A stretch of 64,000 nt of DNA from Oscillospiraceae bacterium (GTDB taxonomy: Bacteria; Bacillota; Clostridia; Oscillospirales; Ruminococcaceae): assembly GCA_016298065.1 (NCBI GenBank), contig JAEDDN010000004.1:55957-119956 (forward strand), given 5' to 3'. Below the pieces are notes generated by a model. It did not search any database, was not told the DNA's origin, and saw only the letters and a program-made list of their open reading frames with translations. Shown here in pieces: positions 17,804-26,952 of this stretch (position 1 is its first letter; each line of letters begins with the position of its first letter). The translations under genes were made by a program, and so were the position numbers.

Positions 17804-18001
17804 ATGCCTAAATTAAAAACACACAGCGGAGCAAAAAAACGTTTTAGCCTTACTAAAAACGGAAAAGTAAAACGTGCACACGCTAATAAGTCTCACATTT
17901 TAAACAAGAAGACTACAAAGAGAAAAAGAGGTTTAAGAAAAGGCGGATATGCTGATGTATCTAACGTGCCGGCTATCAAAAAGCTTATTCCTTATAAATA
18001 A
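17804..18001 (+). CDS. rpmI: 50S ribosomal protein L35
   Basis: A 65-aa, Lys/Arg-rich protein with the L35 pattern MPKLKTHSGAKKRF at the start and HILNKKTTKRKRGLR in the middle. It is a small component of the large subunit. AGGAGG precedes ATG 17804. It is the second gene of infC-rpmI-rplT, 61 nt after infC. Confidence 0.97.
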   Translation: MPKLKTHSGAKKRFSLTKNGKVKRAHANKSHILNKKTTKRKRGLRKGGYADVSNVPAIKKLIPYK

Positions 18002-18041
18002 ACCCGAATAAATTTAAAAAAACTTTGGAGGTAAATGACAA

Positions 18042-18398
18042 ATGGCTCGTGTAAAAGGTGCTATGGCAACCCGTAAGAGAAGAAATAAAGTCTTAAAGCT
18101 CGCAAAAGGTTATTGGGGCGGCAAGTCAAAACTTTTTAAAACTGCAAAAGAAGCAGTAATGAAATCAGGTCAGTATGCGTATATTGGCCGTAGACAGAAA
18201 AAACGTGACTTCAGAAAGCTCTGGATCACAAGAATTTCTGCCGGCTGTAAAATGAATGGTATGAATTACTCAACCTTTATTAACGGTCTTAAAAAAGCTA
18301 ATATTAACTTAAACCGTAAAATGCTTTCTGAAATAGCTGTTAACGACGCTGTTGCTTTTGGAGCATTATGCGAAAAAGCTAAAGAAGCATTAAAATAA
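18042..18398 (+). CDS. rplT: 50S ribosomal protein L20
   Basis: A 118-aa basic protein with the L20 signature KLAKGYWGGKSKLFKTAKEA and RRQKKRDFRKLWITRISAGC. L20 is needed early in 50S assembly and, in Firmicutes, represses its own operon by binding the infC leader. GGAGG lies upstream of ATG 18042. It is the last gene of the operon and is followed by a strong terminator. Confidence 0.98.
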   Translation: MARVKGAMATRKRRNKVLKLAKGYWGGKSKLFKTAKEAVMKSGQYAYIGRRQKKRDFRKLWITRISAGCKMNGMNYSTFINGLKKANINLNRKMLSEIAVNDAVAFGALCEKAKEALK

Positions 18399-18407
18399 TT
18401 AAATCTA

Positions 18408-18451
18408 CCTGTGTCAATATTTAAAAAAGTATTGACACGGGTTTTGTTATT
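18408..18451 (+). terminator. intrinsic terminator of infC-rpmI-rplT
   Basis: 12-bp stem CCTGTGTCAATA (18408-18419) and TATTGACACGGG (18430-18441), then TTTTGTTATT. Confidence 0.92.
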
Positions 18452-18487
18452 ATCCAGCTTTATGGAAATTTGTTTTTAGGTGAGTAT

Positions 18488-19276
18488 ATGGAAAAGATAA
18501 CTTCTAAGGACAATAAAAATATAAAGGAATATGTAAAGCTCAGAGACTCAAAATCCTACAGAAGTGAAAAAGGGCTCTTTGTCATAGAAAGCATTAAGCT
18601 TATATTAGAAGCGCTTAATTCCGGTATATTTATTGAGAAGGTTTTTGTAACACAGTCTTGCTTTGATGAAAATTTCAAGGTGCTACAAAAGCTTTTTGAT
18701 ATGGCGAATGTAAGTTTTATAATCCCCGACAACCTCGAAAATAAGCTAAGCCTTACCTCTGCGTCGCAGGGGGTGTTTGCAGTTTGCAAAACGGGCGAAA
18801 ATATAATGTCTGCCGCCAAACTTAAAAAAAGCGGTAAATATATATTTTTAAATAGACTTCAGGATACCGGCAACGTCGGCACTATTGTAAGAACCGCCGA
18901 AGCCTTGGGCGCTGACGGCATTATCATTTCAAAGGATTCGTGCGATATACTGTCACTAAAGGTTTTAAGGGCAAGTATGGGCTCGGCATTCAGAATGAAA
19001 ATTTTTATAAGCGATGATACTCTAACCGACTTAAAGGAATATAATAAAAGCTTTGCTACCTATGCCGCTGTTTTAGACGCTGATGCACTTACATTAGGCG
19101 ATATAGCCTTTTGCGAAAACAGCATAATAGTTATCGGCAACGAGGGCAACGGACTTGAAAACGAAGTTATAAAGTTATGTAAACATAAACTTACCATAAA
19201 AATGAACGGTAAGGCAGAATCCTTAAACGCCGCTATGGCGACAGGGCTTCTTATTTGGGAAATGACAAAAAAATAA
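18488..19276 (+). CDS. TrmH/SpoU-family RNA 2'-O-ribose methyltransferase
   Basis: These enzymes methylate a ribose in tRNA or rRNA using SAM and have a knotted SPOUT fold. The 262-aa protein has an N-terminal substrate-binding-like domain (KEYVKLRDSKSYRSEKGLFV) and the three SPOUT motifs: 1, QDTGNVGTIVRTAEALGADG; 2, IVIGNEGNGLENEV; 3, SLNAAMATGLLIWEM. The exact target nucleotide is not evident. ATG 18488 is preceded by AGGTGAG; a TTG six codons upstream is less likely. It starts the run trmH-dprA-topA-trmFO-plsX and is only 14 nt from dprA. Confidence 0.9.
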   Translation: MEKITSKDNKNIKEYVKLRDSKSYRSEKGLFVIESIKLILEALNSGIFIEKVFVTQSCFDENFKVLQKLFDMANVSFIIPDNLENKLSLTSASQGVFAVCKTGENIMSAAKLKKSGKYIFLNRLQDTGNVGTIVRTAEALGADGIIISKDSCDILSLKVLRASMGSAFRMKIFISDDTLTDLKEYNKSFATYAAVLDADALTLGDIAFCENSIIVIGNEGNGLENEVIKLCKHKLTIKMNGKAESLNAAMATGLLIWEMTKK

Positions 19277-19290
19277 AAAGGTGAGTTGTT

Positions 19291-20526
19291 TTGGAAGAAT
19301 TAAAATATTGGATTTGGCTTTCGGGCGTGTTTAGCCCTGGAAGCGATAAGCCGAAGCTTTTACTCGAGCATTTTAAAAGTCCCGAAAGGATTTACAGTGC
19401 CGGCACTGACGAGCTTTCACGTCTTAGCTTTATCGGCAAAAGAGAGCTAAAAAGACTTGAGGATAAATCGCTTGACGACGCAGTAAATATTATAAAAGAC
19501 TGTGAGAAAAATAAAATTAAAATAGTTACCTATTCTCAAAAGCTTTATCCGAATAAGCTTAAGAATATTTTCGGTGCGCCGATACTACTTTATTATTTCG
19601 GCGACATAAGTAAGCTGAACGAGCAGGTAGTCATAACAATAGTGGGCACGAGAAAAGCCCACGAATACGGTAAAACCGTCACCTGCAATATGGCTATGCA
19701 GTTAAGCTCGGCAGGCGTTTTAATTGTAAGCGGTTGTGCCGTAGGCATAGATACCTTTGCACATAAAGGTGCGCTTATGGCAAACGGGAATACCGTAGCG
19801 GTATTGGGTTGCGGACTTTTAGTGGATTATCCGAGCGAAAACCACAATTTAAAGCTTGAAATCATAAAACAAGGCGGAGCGCTTATATCTGAGCTTCCTC
19901 CGAGGACTGCGGTAAACGGCAGGTATTTTCCTGTAAGAAACAGAATTTTAGCAGGCTTATCAGACGGTGTGCTTGTAACCGAGGCTCCTTTAAGAAGCGG
20001 CTCGCTTATAACTGCCGAGCACGCTATCGAACAGGGCAAGGATTTATTCTGTATACCTCCTGCGGATATTTATTCGTCTGCCTACAGCGGAGTTAAGCGT
20101 TATATTCGTGACGGCGCTGTTACCGTATGCGACGTGGAGGATATTTTAAGAGAATATGAGCATATAAAACCGCATAGCATAAGACAAACTCTAACGCTTA
20201 TAAATAACAGCGATAATTACAGCGAAAGAGATATAACTAAAAAGCGTGTAGAGCCGTGCGTCGTGGTGTATAAGGATATTCAGATAAAAGAGGATGAAAT
20301 ATCGGGGGAAAATCCCGAAAAGGAAAAGAGATTTAAGGAATTTGACTTAAATTTAAGCGACGACTGCAAAAGAGTGTATGAAGCGATAGGCGAGGCCGAG
20401 CCTCATATAAACGATATTTGTGAGAGGACAGGTATGCCTATATCCAAGCTTTTGGCGGTATTGACAGAACTCGAACTTGCAGGTATGATTATTGCTATGA
20501 GCGGAAGACGCTATAAAAAAGCTTAA
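19291..20526 (+). CDS. dprA: DNA-processing protein DprA
   Basis: DprA protects incoming single-stranded DNA and loads RecA on it during transformation. The 411-aa protein has an N-terminal helical region, a Rossmann core with TIVGTRKAHEYG, SGCAVGIDTFAHKGAL, FPVRNRILAGLSDGVLVTEA and SGSLITAEHAIEQGKDLFCI, and a C-terminal winged-helix unit (about 350-411) with RTGMPISKLLAVLTELELAG. The TTG start at 19291 follows AAAAGGTGAG. With the ComEC-like gene at 7.6 kb and addAB, the window holds several DNA-uptake functions. topA follows 52 nt later. Confidence 0.95.
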   Translation: MEELKYWIWLSGVFSPGSDKPKLLLEHFKSPERIYSAGTDELSRLSFIGKRELKRLEDKSLDDAVNIIKDCEKNKIKIVTYSQKLYPNKLKNIFGAPILLYYFGDISKLNEQVVITIVGTRKAHEYGKTVTCNMAMQLSSAGVLIVSGCAVGIDTFAHKGALMANGNTVAVLGCGLLVDYPSENHNLKLEIIKQGGALISELPPRTAVNGRYFPVRNRILAGLSDGVLVTEAPLRSGSLITAEHAIEQGKDLFCIPPADIYSSAYSGVKRYIRDGAVTVCDVEDILREYEHIKPHSIRQTLTLINNSDNYSERDITKKRVEPCVVVYKDIQIKEDEISGENPEKEKRFKEFDLNLSDDCKRVYEAIGEAEPHINDICERTGMPISKLLAVLTELELAGMIIAMSGRRYKKA

Positions 20527-20578
20527 AGAAAGAATAAAATAAACGAAAGGAAGCCTATTAAGGTTTAGGTATATATAA

Positions 20579-22762
20579 ATGGCACAAGCCGAAAATAAAA
20601 CCAAAGCAAAAACAAAAACAAAATCAACATCTACGGCAAAGACTGCAAAAAAGTCACCCTCGCCAAATAAAAAGCTTGTTATAGTTGAGTCGCCTGCAAA
20701 GGCTAAAACGATAAAGAAGTATTTGGGACGAGGCTATGAGGTTATAGCTTCTATGGGGCATATAAGAGACCTGCCCAAATCAAAATTAGGCGTGGATATA
20801 GAAAATGACTTTGAGCCGCAGTATATAAACGTAAGAAGTCAGTCAAAGACCATAAAGGCAATTAAGGAAGAAGCCCAAAAATGCGGTAAAATATATCTTG
20901 CAACCGACCCTGATAGAGAGGGAGAGGCTATTTCGTGGCACCTTTGTAAATTGCTTGACTTAAACGAAGCCGAGCAAAACAGAGTTACCTTTAACGAGAT
21001 AACAAAAAACGGCGTTAAATCCGGTATGGACTCTCCACGCCATATAGATATGGATTTGGTTGACGCACAACAGGCAAGAAGAGTGCTCGACAGATTGGTG
21101 GGCTATAAAATGAGTCCGCTTTTATGGCGAAAAATAAGAAGCGGTCTTTCCGCAGGACGTGTTCAGTCGGTTGTAGTAAGCTTAATTGTGGACCGTGAAA
21201 ACGAGATAAAAGCGTTTGTACCGGAGGAATACTGGACTATAGAAGCTCTCCTTACACCGCATAGCACCGATAAGAGCTTTACCGCAAAATTCACAGGTAA
21301 GGGCAATAAAAAGATTGAGCTTAAAAATAAAGCTCAGTGCGACGAAATTTTAGCGGCTCTTGAGGGCGCAGAGTATAAAGTTAGCGATTTAAAATTAGGT
21401 ACAAGAACCAAAAACCCCGCACCTCCGTTTATCACCTCCACCTTGCAGCAGGAGGCGTCAAGGAGACTGGGCTTCCAGTCAAGAAGAACAATGAAAGCCG
21501 CCCAAGAGCTTTATGAAGGTATGGAGGTCGCAGGCTACGGCACAATGGGTCTTATAACCTATATGAGAACCGACTCGCTTCGTATTTCCGAAGAAGCAAG
21601 AGCTGCGGCTAAAAACTATATTACAGAAAAATATTCCGAAAAATATCTTCCTAAAACTCCGAGATATTATAAATCAAAGGCAAGCGCACAGGACGGCCAC
21701 GAAGCAATAAGACCGACTTCGCCCGAAATTACTCCTGCTATGGCAAAGCAAAGCTTAACAAGTGACCAATATAAGCTTTATAAGCTTATCTGGGAACGCT
21801 TTATCGCAAGCCAAATGGCAAGCTGTCTTTTAGATACCGTTCAGGCTACTATCGACGCCAACGGCTATACCTTTAAGGCAAGCGGATATTCGGTTAAATT
21901 CGACGGCTATACCGTGCTTTATGAGGAAGGTAAGGACGAGGAAACAAAAGACGAGGGAATGTTGCCTAAGCTTAGCGAAAACGAAGTGTTAAGCTTAAAT
22001 AAGCTTGACGGCAGCCAGCATTTTACCCAGCCTCCTGCAAGATATACCGAAGCCACACTCATCAAAACCCTTGAAGAAAACGGTATCGGCAGACCGTCAA
22101 CTTATTCACCTACAATAACGACTGTAATTTCCAGAAATTATGTCGAGCGTGAGGGCAAGCAGTTAAAGCCTACCGAGCTTGGCGAAATAACAAATAAGCT
22201 TATAAAAGAAAACTTCACAAAGATTATAGACGTTGACTTTTCGGCACAGATGGAAAACGATCTGGATAAGGTGGAAAAGGGTACGGAAGAGTGGAAACAG
22301 CTTATAAGAAGCTTTTATGCCGTTTTTTCCAAGGAACTCGAAGAAGCCGAGAAAAACATCACTAAGGAAAAGATAATACTCTCAGACGAGATAACCGACG
22401 AAATCTGTGAATTTTGCGGAAGAAATATGGTTATAAAAACAGGCCGTTTCGGCAAATTCTTAGCGTGTCCGGGTTATCCCGAATGTAAAAACACAAAGCG
22501 CCTTGTAACCTATACCGATGGAATTTGTCCTAAGTGCTCGGGTAAGATTTTAGAGAAAAAATCCAAAAAGGGCAAAAAGTATTTCGGCTGTGAGAATAAT
22601 CCTTCCTGCGACTTTATGACTTGGGATACTCCTACCAAGGAAACCTGTCCTAAGTGTAATAAAACCCTGCTTAAAAAGACCGGCAGAGCAGGTAAAATTT
22701 ATTGCTCGAATGAAAACTGCGATTATGAGCGTCCTTTAAAGCAGGAGAAAAAAACACAGTAA
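20579..22762 (+). CDS. topA: DNA topoisomerase I
   Basis: TopA relaxes negative supercoils by cutting one strand. The 727-aa protein starts with a Lys/Thr/Ser-rich low-complexity leader (about residues 1-30), then the Toprim domain (KKLVIVESPAKAKTIKKYLG; ATDPDREGEAISWH), the catalytic tyrosine Y328 in GLITYMRTDSLRIS, and three C-terminal four-Cys zinc fingers from residue 610 (CEFC...CPGYPEC; CPKC...CENNPSC; CPKCN...CSNENC). The charged leader is unusual but begins at the only ATG near an AGG-rich site. The order topA-trmFO is typical of Firmicutes. Confidence 0.97.
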   Translation: MAQAENKTKAKTKTKSTSTAKTAKKSPSPNKKLVIVESPAKAKTIKKYLGRGYEVIASMGHIRDLPKSKLGVDIENDFEPQYINVRSQSKTIKAIKEEAQKCGKIYLATDPDREGEAISWHLCKLLDLNEAEQNRVTFNEITKNGVKSGMDSPRHIDMDLVDAQQARRVLDRLVGYKMSPLLWRKIRSGLSAGRVQSVVVSLIVDRENEIKAFVPEEYWTIEALLTPHSTDKSFTAKFTGKGNKKIELKNKAQCDEILAALEGAEYKVSDLKLGTRTKNPAPPFITSTLQQEASRRLGFQSRRTMKAAQELYEGMEVAGYGTMGLITYMRTDSLRISEEARAAAKNYITEKYSEKYLPKTPRYYKSKASAQDGHEAIRPTSPEITPAMAKQSLTSDQYKLYKLIWERFIASQMASCLLDTVQATIDANGYTFKASGYSVKFDGYTVLYEEGKDEETKDEGMLPKLSENEVLSLNKLDGSQHFTQPPARYTEATLIKTLEENGIGRPSTYSPTITTVISRNYVEREGKQLKPTELGEITNKLIKENFTKIIDVDFSAQMENDLDKVEKGTEEWKQLIRSFYAVFSKELEEAEKNITKEKIILSDEITDEICEFCGRNMVIKTGRFGKFLACPGYPECKNTKRLVTYTDGICPKCSGKILEKKSKKGKKYFGCENNPSCDFMTWDTPTKETCPKCNKTLLKKTGRAGKIYCSNENCDYERPLKQEKKTQ

Positions 22763-22798
22763 GATAAAATTACAGTAGCAAAAAACAGGAGATATAAT

Positions 22799-24106
22799 AT
22801 GCAAACGGTTTGTGTAATCGGAGCAGGTCTTGCCGGCTGTGAAGCGGCGTGGCAGCTTGCCGAGAATGGAATAAAGGTAAAGCTTTATGAGATGAAGCCT
22901 AAAAAATATACTCCTGCTCATTCTTATGAGGGCTTTGCGGAGCTTGTCTGCTCAAATTCCTTAAAGGCGAGCAGACTCGATTCTGCGGCAGGTCTTTTAA
23001 AGGAAGAAATGAGAATGTTATCCTCGCTTACTATGCAAAGTGCCGCAGAAACTTTCGTTTCGGCAGGCGGGGCGCTTGCGGTTGACAGAAAGCTTTTTTC
23101 CGATTATATCACCGGAAAAATAAACTCACACCCGAATATTGAGGTTATAAGCGAAGAGCTTACCGAAATTCCGGACGGCATAACGGTAATAGCTACAGGT
23201 CCGCTTACTTCCGACTCACTTGCAGAAAATATAGCAAAGCTTACGGGAAGCGAGCACTTAAGCTTTTTTGACGCCGCCGCTCCGATAGTAACGGCTGATA
23301 GCATAGATATGTCGATAGCCTTTGAGGCTTCACGTTACGGCAAAGGCGAGGGCGATTATGTAAACTGCCCTATGAATAAAGAGGAATATGAGACGTTTTA
23401 TAACGCTCTTATCAGTGCCGAATCGGCACCGCTTAAAAGCTTTGACAAGCGTGACTTTAAGGTGTACGAGGGCTGTATGCCGGTAGAGGTTATGGCAAAA
23501 AGAGGTATGGATACGCTTAGGTTTGGACCTTTAAAGCCCGTAGGTCTTACAGACCCCAAAACAAGCCATAGAGCGTGGGCGATAGTTCAGCTAAGGCGAG
23601 AGGATTCTTTGGGTACAATGTTTAACCTCGTAGGCTTTCAGACTAACTTAAAATGGGGCGAGCAAAAAAGAGTATTCTCACTTATCCCGGGGCTTAAAAA
23701 CGCCGAGTTTGTGCGTTACGGAGTTATGCACCGAAACACCTTTATAGATTCGCCAAAACTTCTTGACAACAGATTTTGTTTAAAGAAAAATAATAATATT
23801 TTCTTTGCAGGTCAGCTTACAGGAGTTGAAGGCTATATAGAAAGTGCGGCAAGCGGTATTTACGTTGGGTTAAATATTGCAAGGAAGTTACAAGGAAAAG
23901 CTATGATAGACTTACCGAAAGATACAATGCTCGGTGCGCTTAGCTATTATATAAGCGATGAAAGTATAACTGACTTTCAGCCTATGGGCTGTAATATGGG
24001 TTTACTGCCGCCGCTTGAGCAAAGAGTTAAGGATAAGAAATTAAGATACTCACAAATTGCCGATAGGGCGATAAATTCATTAAAAGAATGTCTTAATAAA
24101 GCTTAA
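22799..24106 (+). CDS. trmFO: methylenetetrahydrofolate--tRNA-(uracil-5-)-methyltransferase
   Basis: TrmFO makes m5U54 in the T loop of tRNA using methylene-tetrahydrofolate and FAD, where many other bacteria use SAM-dependent TrmA. The 435-aa protein opens with the FAD-binding GxGxxG segment VIGAGLAGCEAAWQLAENG and includes VCSNSLKASRLDSAAGLLKE, MPVEVMAKRGMDTLRFGPLK and GVEGYIESAASGIYVGLN, all typical of the family. AGGAGA precedes ATG 22799. It follows topA by 36 nt and precedes plsX by 19 nt, suggesting one transcript. Confidence 0.96.
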   Translation: MQTVCVIGAGLAGCEAAWQLAENGIKVKLYEMKPKKYTPAHSYEGFAELVCSNSLKASRLDSAAGLLKEEMRMLSSLTMQSAAETFVSAGGALAVDRKLFSDYITGKINSHPNIEVISEELTEIPDGITVIATGPLTSDSLAENIAKLTGSEHLSFFDAAAPIVTADSIDMSIAFEASRYGKGEGDYVNCPMNKEEYETFYNALISAESAPLKSFDKRDFKVYEGCMPVEVMAKRGMDTLRFGPLKPVGLTDPKTSHRAWAIVQLRREDSLGTMFNLVGFQTNLKWGEQKRVFSLIPGLKNAEFVRYGVMHRNTFIDSPKLLDNRFCLKKNNNIFFAGQLTGVEGYIESAASGIYVGLNIARKLQGKAMIDLPKDTMLGALSYYISDESITDFQPMGCNMGLLPPLEQRVKDKKLRYSQIADRAINSLKECLNKA

Positions 24107-24125
24107 AACGGAAAGGACGATAAAA

Positions 24126-25136
24126 ATGAAAATAGTTGTTGACGGCTTCGGCGGAGATAACGCACCTTTATGCGTGCTACAGGGAAGCGAAATGGCAGTA
24201 AAGGAATACGGCGTAGAAATAATAATCACAGGCGATGAAGAAATAATAAAAAAGACTGCTAAGGAAAATAACATAAGCCTTGACGGAATCGAAATCGTGC
24301 ATACCACCGACGTTATAGAGGTTTGCGAGGATCCTACCACTATTTTAAAGGAACACAATAATTCGTCTATGGCAGCCGCACTCAAGCTTTTGGCAGAGAA
24401 AAAGGCAGACGCTTTTGTCGGCGCAGGAAGCACAGGCGCATTAGTTGTAGGCGCTTCGCTTATTGTAAGGCGTATGAAGGGTATTAAAAGAGTTGCTTTA
24501 GGTACAGTTATCCCTGCAAAGGGAGGCTGTTATATGCTTATGGATTCAGGCGCTAACGTTGAGTGCCGTCCCGAAATGTTTAAGCAGTTTGCCTTAATGG
24601 GAAGCATATATATGGAAAACATTATAGGCGTTAAAAATCCGAGAGTTGCGCTCGTAAATATAGGCGCAGAAGAAACTAAGGGCTCACAGCTTCAAATCGA
24701 CAGCTATAAGCTTTTAAAGGAAAGCGATGAAGTAAACTTCATCGGCAATATTGAAGCAAGGGACGTGCCTTTAGGCGAAGCAGACGTTGTTGTAGCCGAC
24801 GGCTTTACAGGTAACGTTATGTTAAAGCTTACCGAGGGCTTGGCAAAATACCTTATGGGCGAGTTAAAGGGTGTATTTACTTCCGGGCTAAAATCAAAGC
24901 TTGCCGCCGCAATGGTTATGAAAAACATAAAGGGTATGAAGGATAGCCTTGATTATAAGGAATACGGAGGCGCACCGCTTTTAGGCTCGTCAATGCCTGT
25001 AATAAAGGCGCACGGCTCGTCTGACGGCTATGCTTTTAAAAACGCCATAAGACAGGCAAAGGAATTTGTCGAAACAGACGTAAACGCAAAAATTTTAAAT
25101 GCGCTTTTAAAACAAAAGGAAAATAAAAGCGAATAA
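24126..25136 (+). CDS. plsX: phosphate acyltransferase PlsX
   Basis: PlsX converts acyl-ACP to acyl-phosphate, the donor for PlsY in phospholipid synthesis. The 336-aa protein has the family start MKIVVDGFGGDNAPLCVLQG, the central VGAGSTGALVVGASLIVRR and the C-terminal YGGAPLLGSSMPVIKAHGSS. GGAAAGGA precedes ATG 24126. In many Firmicutes plsX is followed by acpP before rnc; here no acpP lies in the 129-nt gap, which instead contains two perfect inverted repeats. The gene closes the topA-trmFO-plsX run. Confidence 0.96.
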   Translation: MKIVVDGFGGDNAPLCVLQGSEMAVKEYGVEIIITGDEEIIKKTAKENNISLDGIEIVHTTDVIEVCEDPTTILKEHNNSSMAAALKLLAEKKADAFVGAGSTGALVVGASLIVRRMKGIKRVALGTVIPAKGGCYMLMDSGANVECRPEMFKQFALMGSIYMENIIGVKNPRVALVNIGAEETKGSQLQIDSYKLLKESDEVNFIGNIEARDVPLGEADVVVADGFTGNVMLKLTEGLAKYLMGELKGVFTSGLKSKLAAAMVMKNIKGMKDSLDYKEYGGAPLLGSSMPVIKAHGSSDGYAFKNAIRQAKEFVETDVNAKILNALLKQKENKSE

Positions 25137-25149
25137 ATCTAATAAAAAT

Positions 25150-25180
25150 CCTTGCTTTAAGCATTGCGCTTAAAGCAAGG
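25150..25180. repeat. perfect inverted repeat after plsX (hairpin 1)
   Basis: CCTTGCTTTAAGC (25150-25162) and GCTTAAAGCAAGG (25168-25180) form a perfect 13-bp stem with a 5-nt loop. No T-run follows on the plus strand, so it is not a classic terminator. It may stabilise the plsX 3' end or be an RNase III site. Confidence 0.7.
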
Positions 25181-25182
25181 AG

Positions 25183-25237
25183 GATATATATAAAAACGTG
25201 TTTTTGATACTTTAAAAGATAAGTTTTTATATATATC
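25183..25237. repeat. perfect inverted repeat in the rnc leader (hairpin 2)
   Basis: GATATATATAAAAAC (25183-25197) and GTTTTTATATATATC (25223-25237) form a perfect 15-bp A/U stem around a 25-nt interior. It ends 28 nt before the rnc start. In E. coli the rnc leader is a hairpin cut by RNase III itself; a like role here is inference. Confidence 0.65.
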
Positions 25238-25265
25238 TTAAATGAAATTTAAGGAGTAGTTTAAG

Positions 25266-25943
25266 ATGGACTTTGAAGCTAAAATAGGCTATACCTATAA
25301 AAATAAAAGCCTTATGAAAATAGCTCTTACGCATCCGTCGTATGTAAACGAGGGAAGAAAAAACTTAAAAAACAATCAGCGCATGGAATTTTTGGGAGAT
25401 TCGGTTTTATCCATAATAGTAGCGCAGTATCTTTTTGAGCATTACACTCATTTTCCCGAAGGCGAGCTTACAAAGCTAAGGGCTTCGCTTGTGTGTGAAA
25501 AGGCGCTTTACTCTTTTGCGCAAAAAATAAACTTGGGTGAGGATCTTATTTTAGGCAAAGGCGAGGAAACTACAGGCGGACGTGAAAGACCGTCTATTTT
25601 AGCCGATGCCTTTGAAGCGGTTATAGCTTCTATTTATCTGGATTCGGGCTTAGAGGACGCAAAAAAGTTTGTACTTTCCTTTATTCCTGATGATTTAGAC
25701 GTATCAAAGCTTACCTATCAAAGCGATTACAAGACCGCTTTGCAGGAGATTATACAAAAAAACAGAGAAGAAAAAATCGAGTATGTGCTTGTTGAAGAAA
25801 AAGGCCCTGACCACGATAAACGCTTTACTGTAGAGGTACATTTAAACTCAAACGTCATTGGTACGGGCGAGGGCAAAAGCAAAAAACAAGCCGAGCAGTA
25901 CGCCGCTAAAGAGGCACTTAGTTTGATGGGTTATGAAACATAA
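25266..25943 (+). CDS. rnc: ribonuclease III
   Basis: RNase III cuts double-stranded RNA in rRNA precursors and mRNA leaders. The 225-aa protein has the signature NNQRMEFLGDSVLSIIVAQY (E41, D45 among the metal ligands), a second catalytic segment RPSILADAFEAVIASIYLD, and a C-terminal double-stranded RNA-binding domain (about 155-225) ending GKSKKQAEQYAAKEAL. AAGGAG precedes ATG 25266. It overlaps the radical SAM gene by 11 nt, and two strong inverted repeats lie in its leader. Confidence 0.97.
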   Translation: MDFEAKIGYTYKNKSLMKIALTHPSYVNEGRKNLKNNQRMEFLGDSVLSIIVAQYLFEHYTHFPEGELTKLRASLVCEKALYSFAQKINLGEDLILGKGEETTGGRERPSILADAFEAVIASIYLDSGLEDAKKFVLSFIPDDLDVSKLTYQSDYKTALQEIIQKNREEKIEYVLVEEKGPDHDKRFTVEVHLNSNVIGTGEGKSKKQAEQYAAKEALSLMGYET

Positions 25944-26925
25944 TAATATAGCTATATTTATACCGCACTTGGGCTGTCCGAATATGTGTAGCTTTTGCAA
26001 TCAAAAAACCATTTCGGGGGCTGTAAACGCACCTACGCCTGAAAGTGTAAAGACTGAACTCGGCCTTGCGCTTAAAGAGTTAAAGGGTAGCTTTAATGAT
26101 ACCGAAATTGCGTATTTCGGCGGCAGCTTCACAGCTATTGACAAAATGCTTATGATAAGCTTTTTACAGGTAGCAAAGGAATTTGTAGATAAGTATTCTC
26201 TAAAGGGTATCAGAATATCAACACGCCCCGACGCTATAGATGATGAGATACTTAATATTCTGAAAGAGTACGGAGTTACTTCGATTGAGCTTGGTTGTCA
26301 GAGTATGGACGACGAGGTGCTTTTAAAAAATAACAGAGGGCATACGAGTGAAGATATTAAAAAAGCTGCCAAGCTTATAAAGCAATACGGCTTTGAACTC
26401 GGCGTTCAGATGATGGTAGGGCTTTACGGCGACAGTAAAGATACGGTTATCTACACTGCAAACGAGCTTATAAAGCTAAAGCCCGATACGGTGAGAGTTT
26501 ACCCGACTGTTATTTTAAAGGGTACAAAGCTCCACGAACTTTATTTGGCTAAAAAGTACATACCTTTTTCTATTCAAACGGCAACAGATATTTGTGCGCA
26601 GGTGCTTTATCTTTTTTATAAAAATAATATTCGCATAATTAAGTTCGGGCTTCATTCGTCAAGGGACGTTGAAGAAAATATGGCAGGCGGCATTTATCAT
26701 CCGGCGTTTAAAGAACTGTGCGAGGGCAAAATATACTTTGATTTGGCACTTGAAGCCCTAAAACAAAAGGGCATAAAAAAAGCGGATATTGCAGTAAACG
26801 ATAAAGCAGTATCAAAGATGACAGGGCAAAAGAAAATAAACATAAAAAAGCTTAAAGAGTCAGGCTACGATATAAGAGTAGTGCCGGACGAAAATATACC
26901 TGTTTATCAAGTTAAGATTATATGA
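25933..26925 (+). CDS. Elp3-like radical SAM protein (no acetyltransferase domain)
   Basis: This protein should bind a [4Fe-4S] cluster and cleave SAM to make a radical. The 330-aa product has the CX3CX2C motif C15-C19-C22 (GCPNMCSFCNQK), a GGSFTAID segment in place of the GGE motif and TRPDAIDDEIL, as in the Elp3/HemN-like branch. It lacks the C-terminal acetyltransferase domain of Elp3. Radical SAM genes of this type commonly lie between rnc and smc in Clostridia; the substrate is unknown, with RNA modification a guess from similarity. ATG 25933 overlaps the end of rnc. Confidence 0.85.
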   Translation: MKHNNIAIFIPHLGCPNMCSFCNQKTISGAVNAPTPESVKTELGLALKELKGSFNDTEIAYFGGSFTAIDKMLMISFLQVAKEFVDKYSLKGIRISTRPDAIDDEILNILKEYGVTSIELGCQSMDDEVLLKNNRGHTSEDIKKAAKLIKQYGFELGVQMMVGLYGDSKDTVIYTANELIKLKPDTVRVYPTVILKGTKLHELYLAKKYIPFSIQTATDICAQVLYLFYKNNIRIIKFGLHSSRDVEENMAGGIYHPAFKELCEGKIYFDLALEALKQKGIKKADIAVNDKAVSKMTGQKKINIKKLKESGYDIRVVPDENIPVYQVKII

Positions 26926-26952
26926 TAAAATACCTATAAGGGTGTGAGAATT

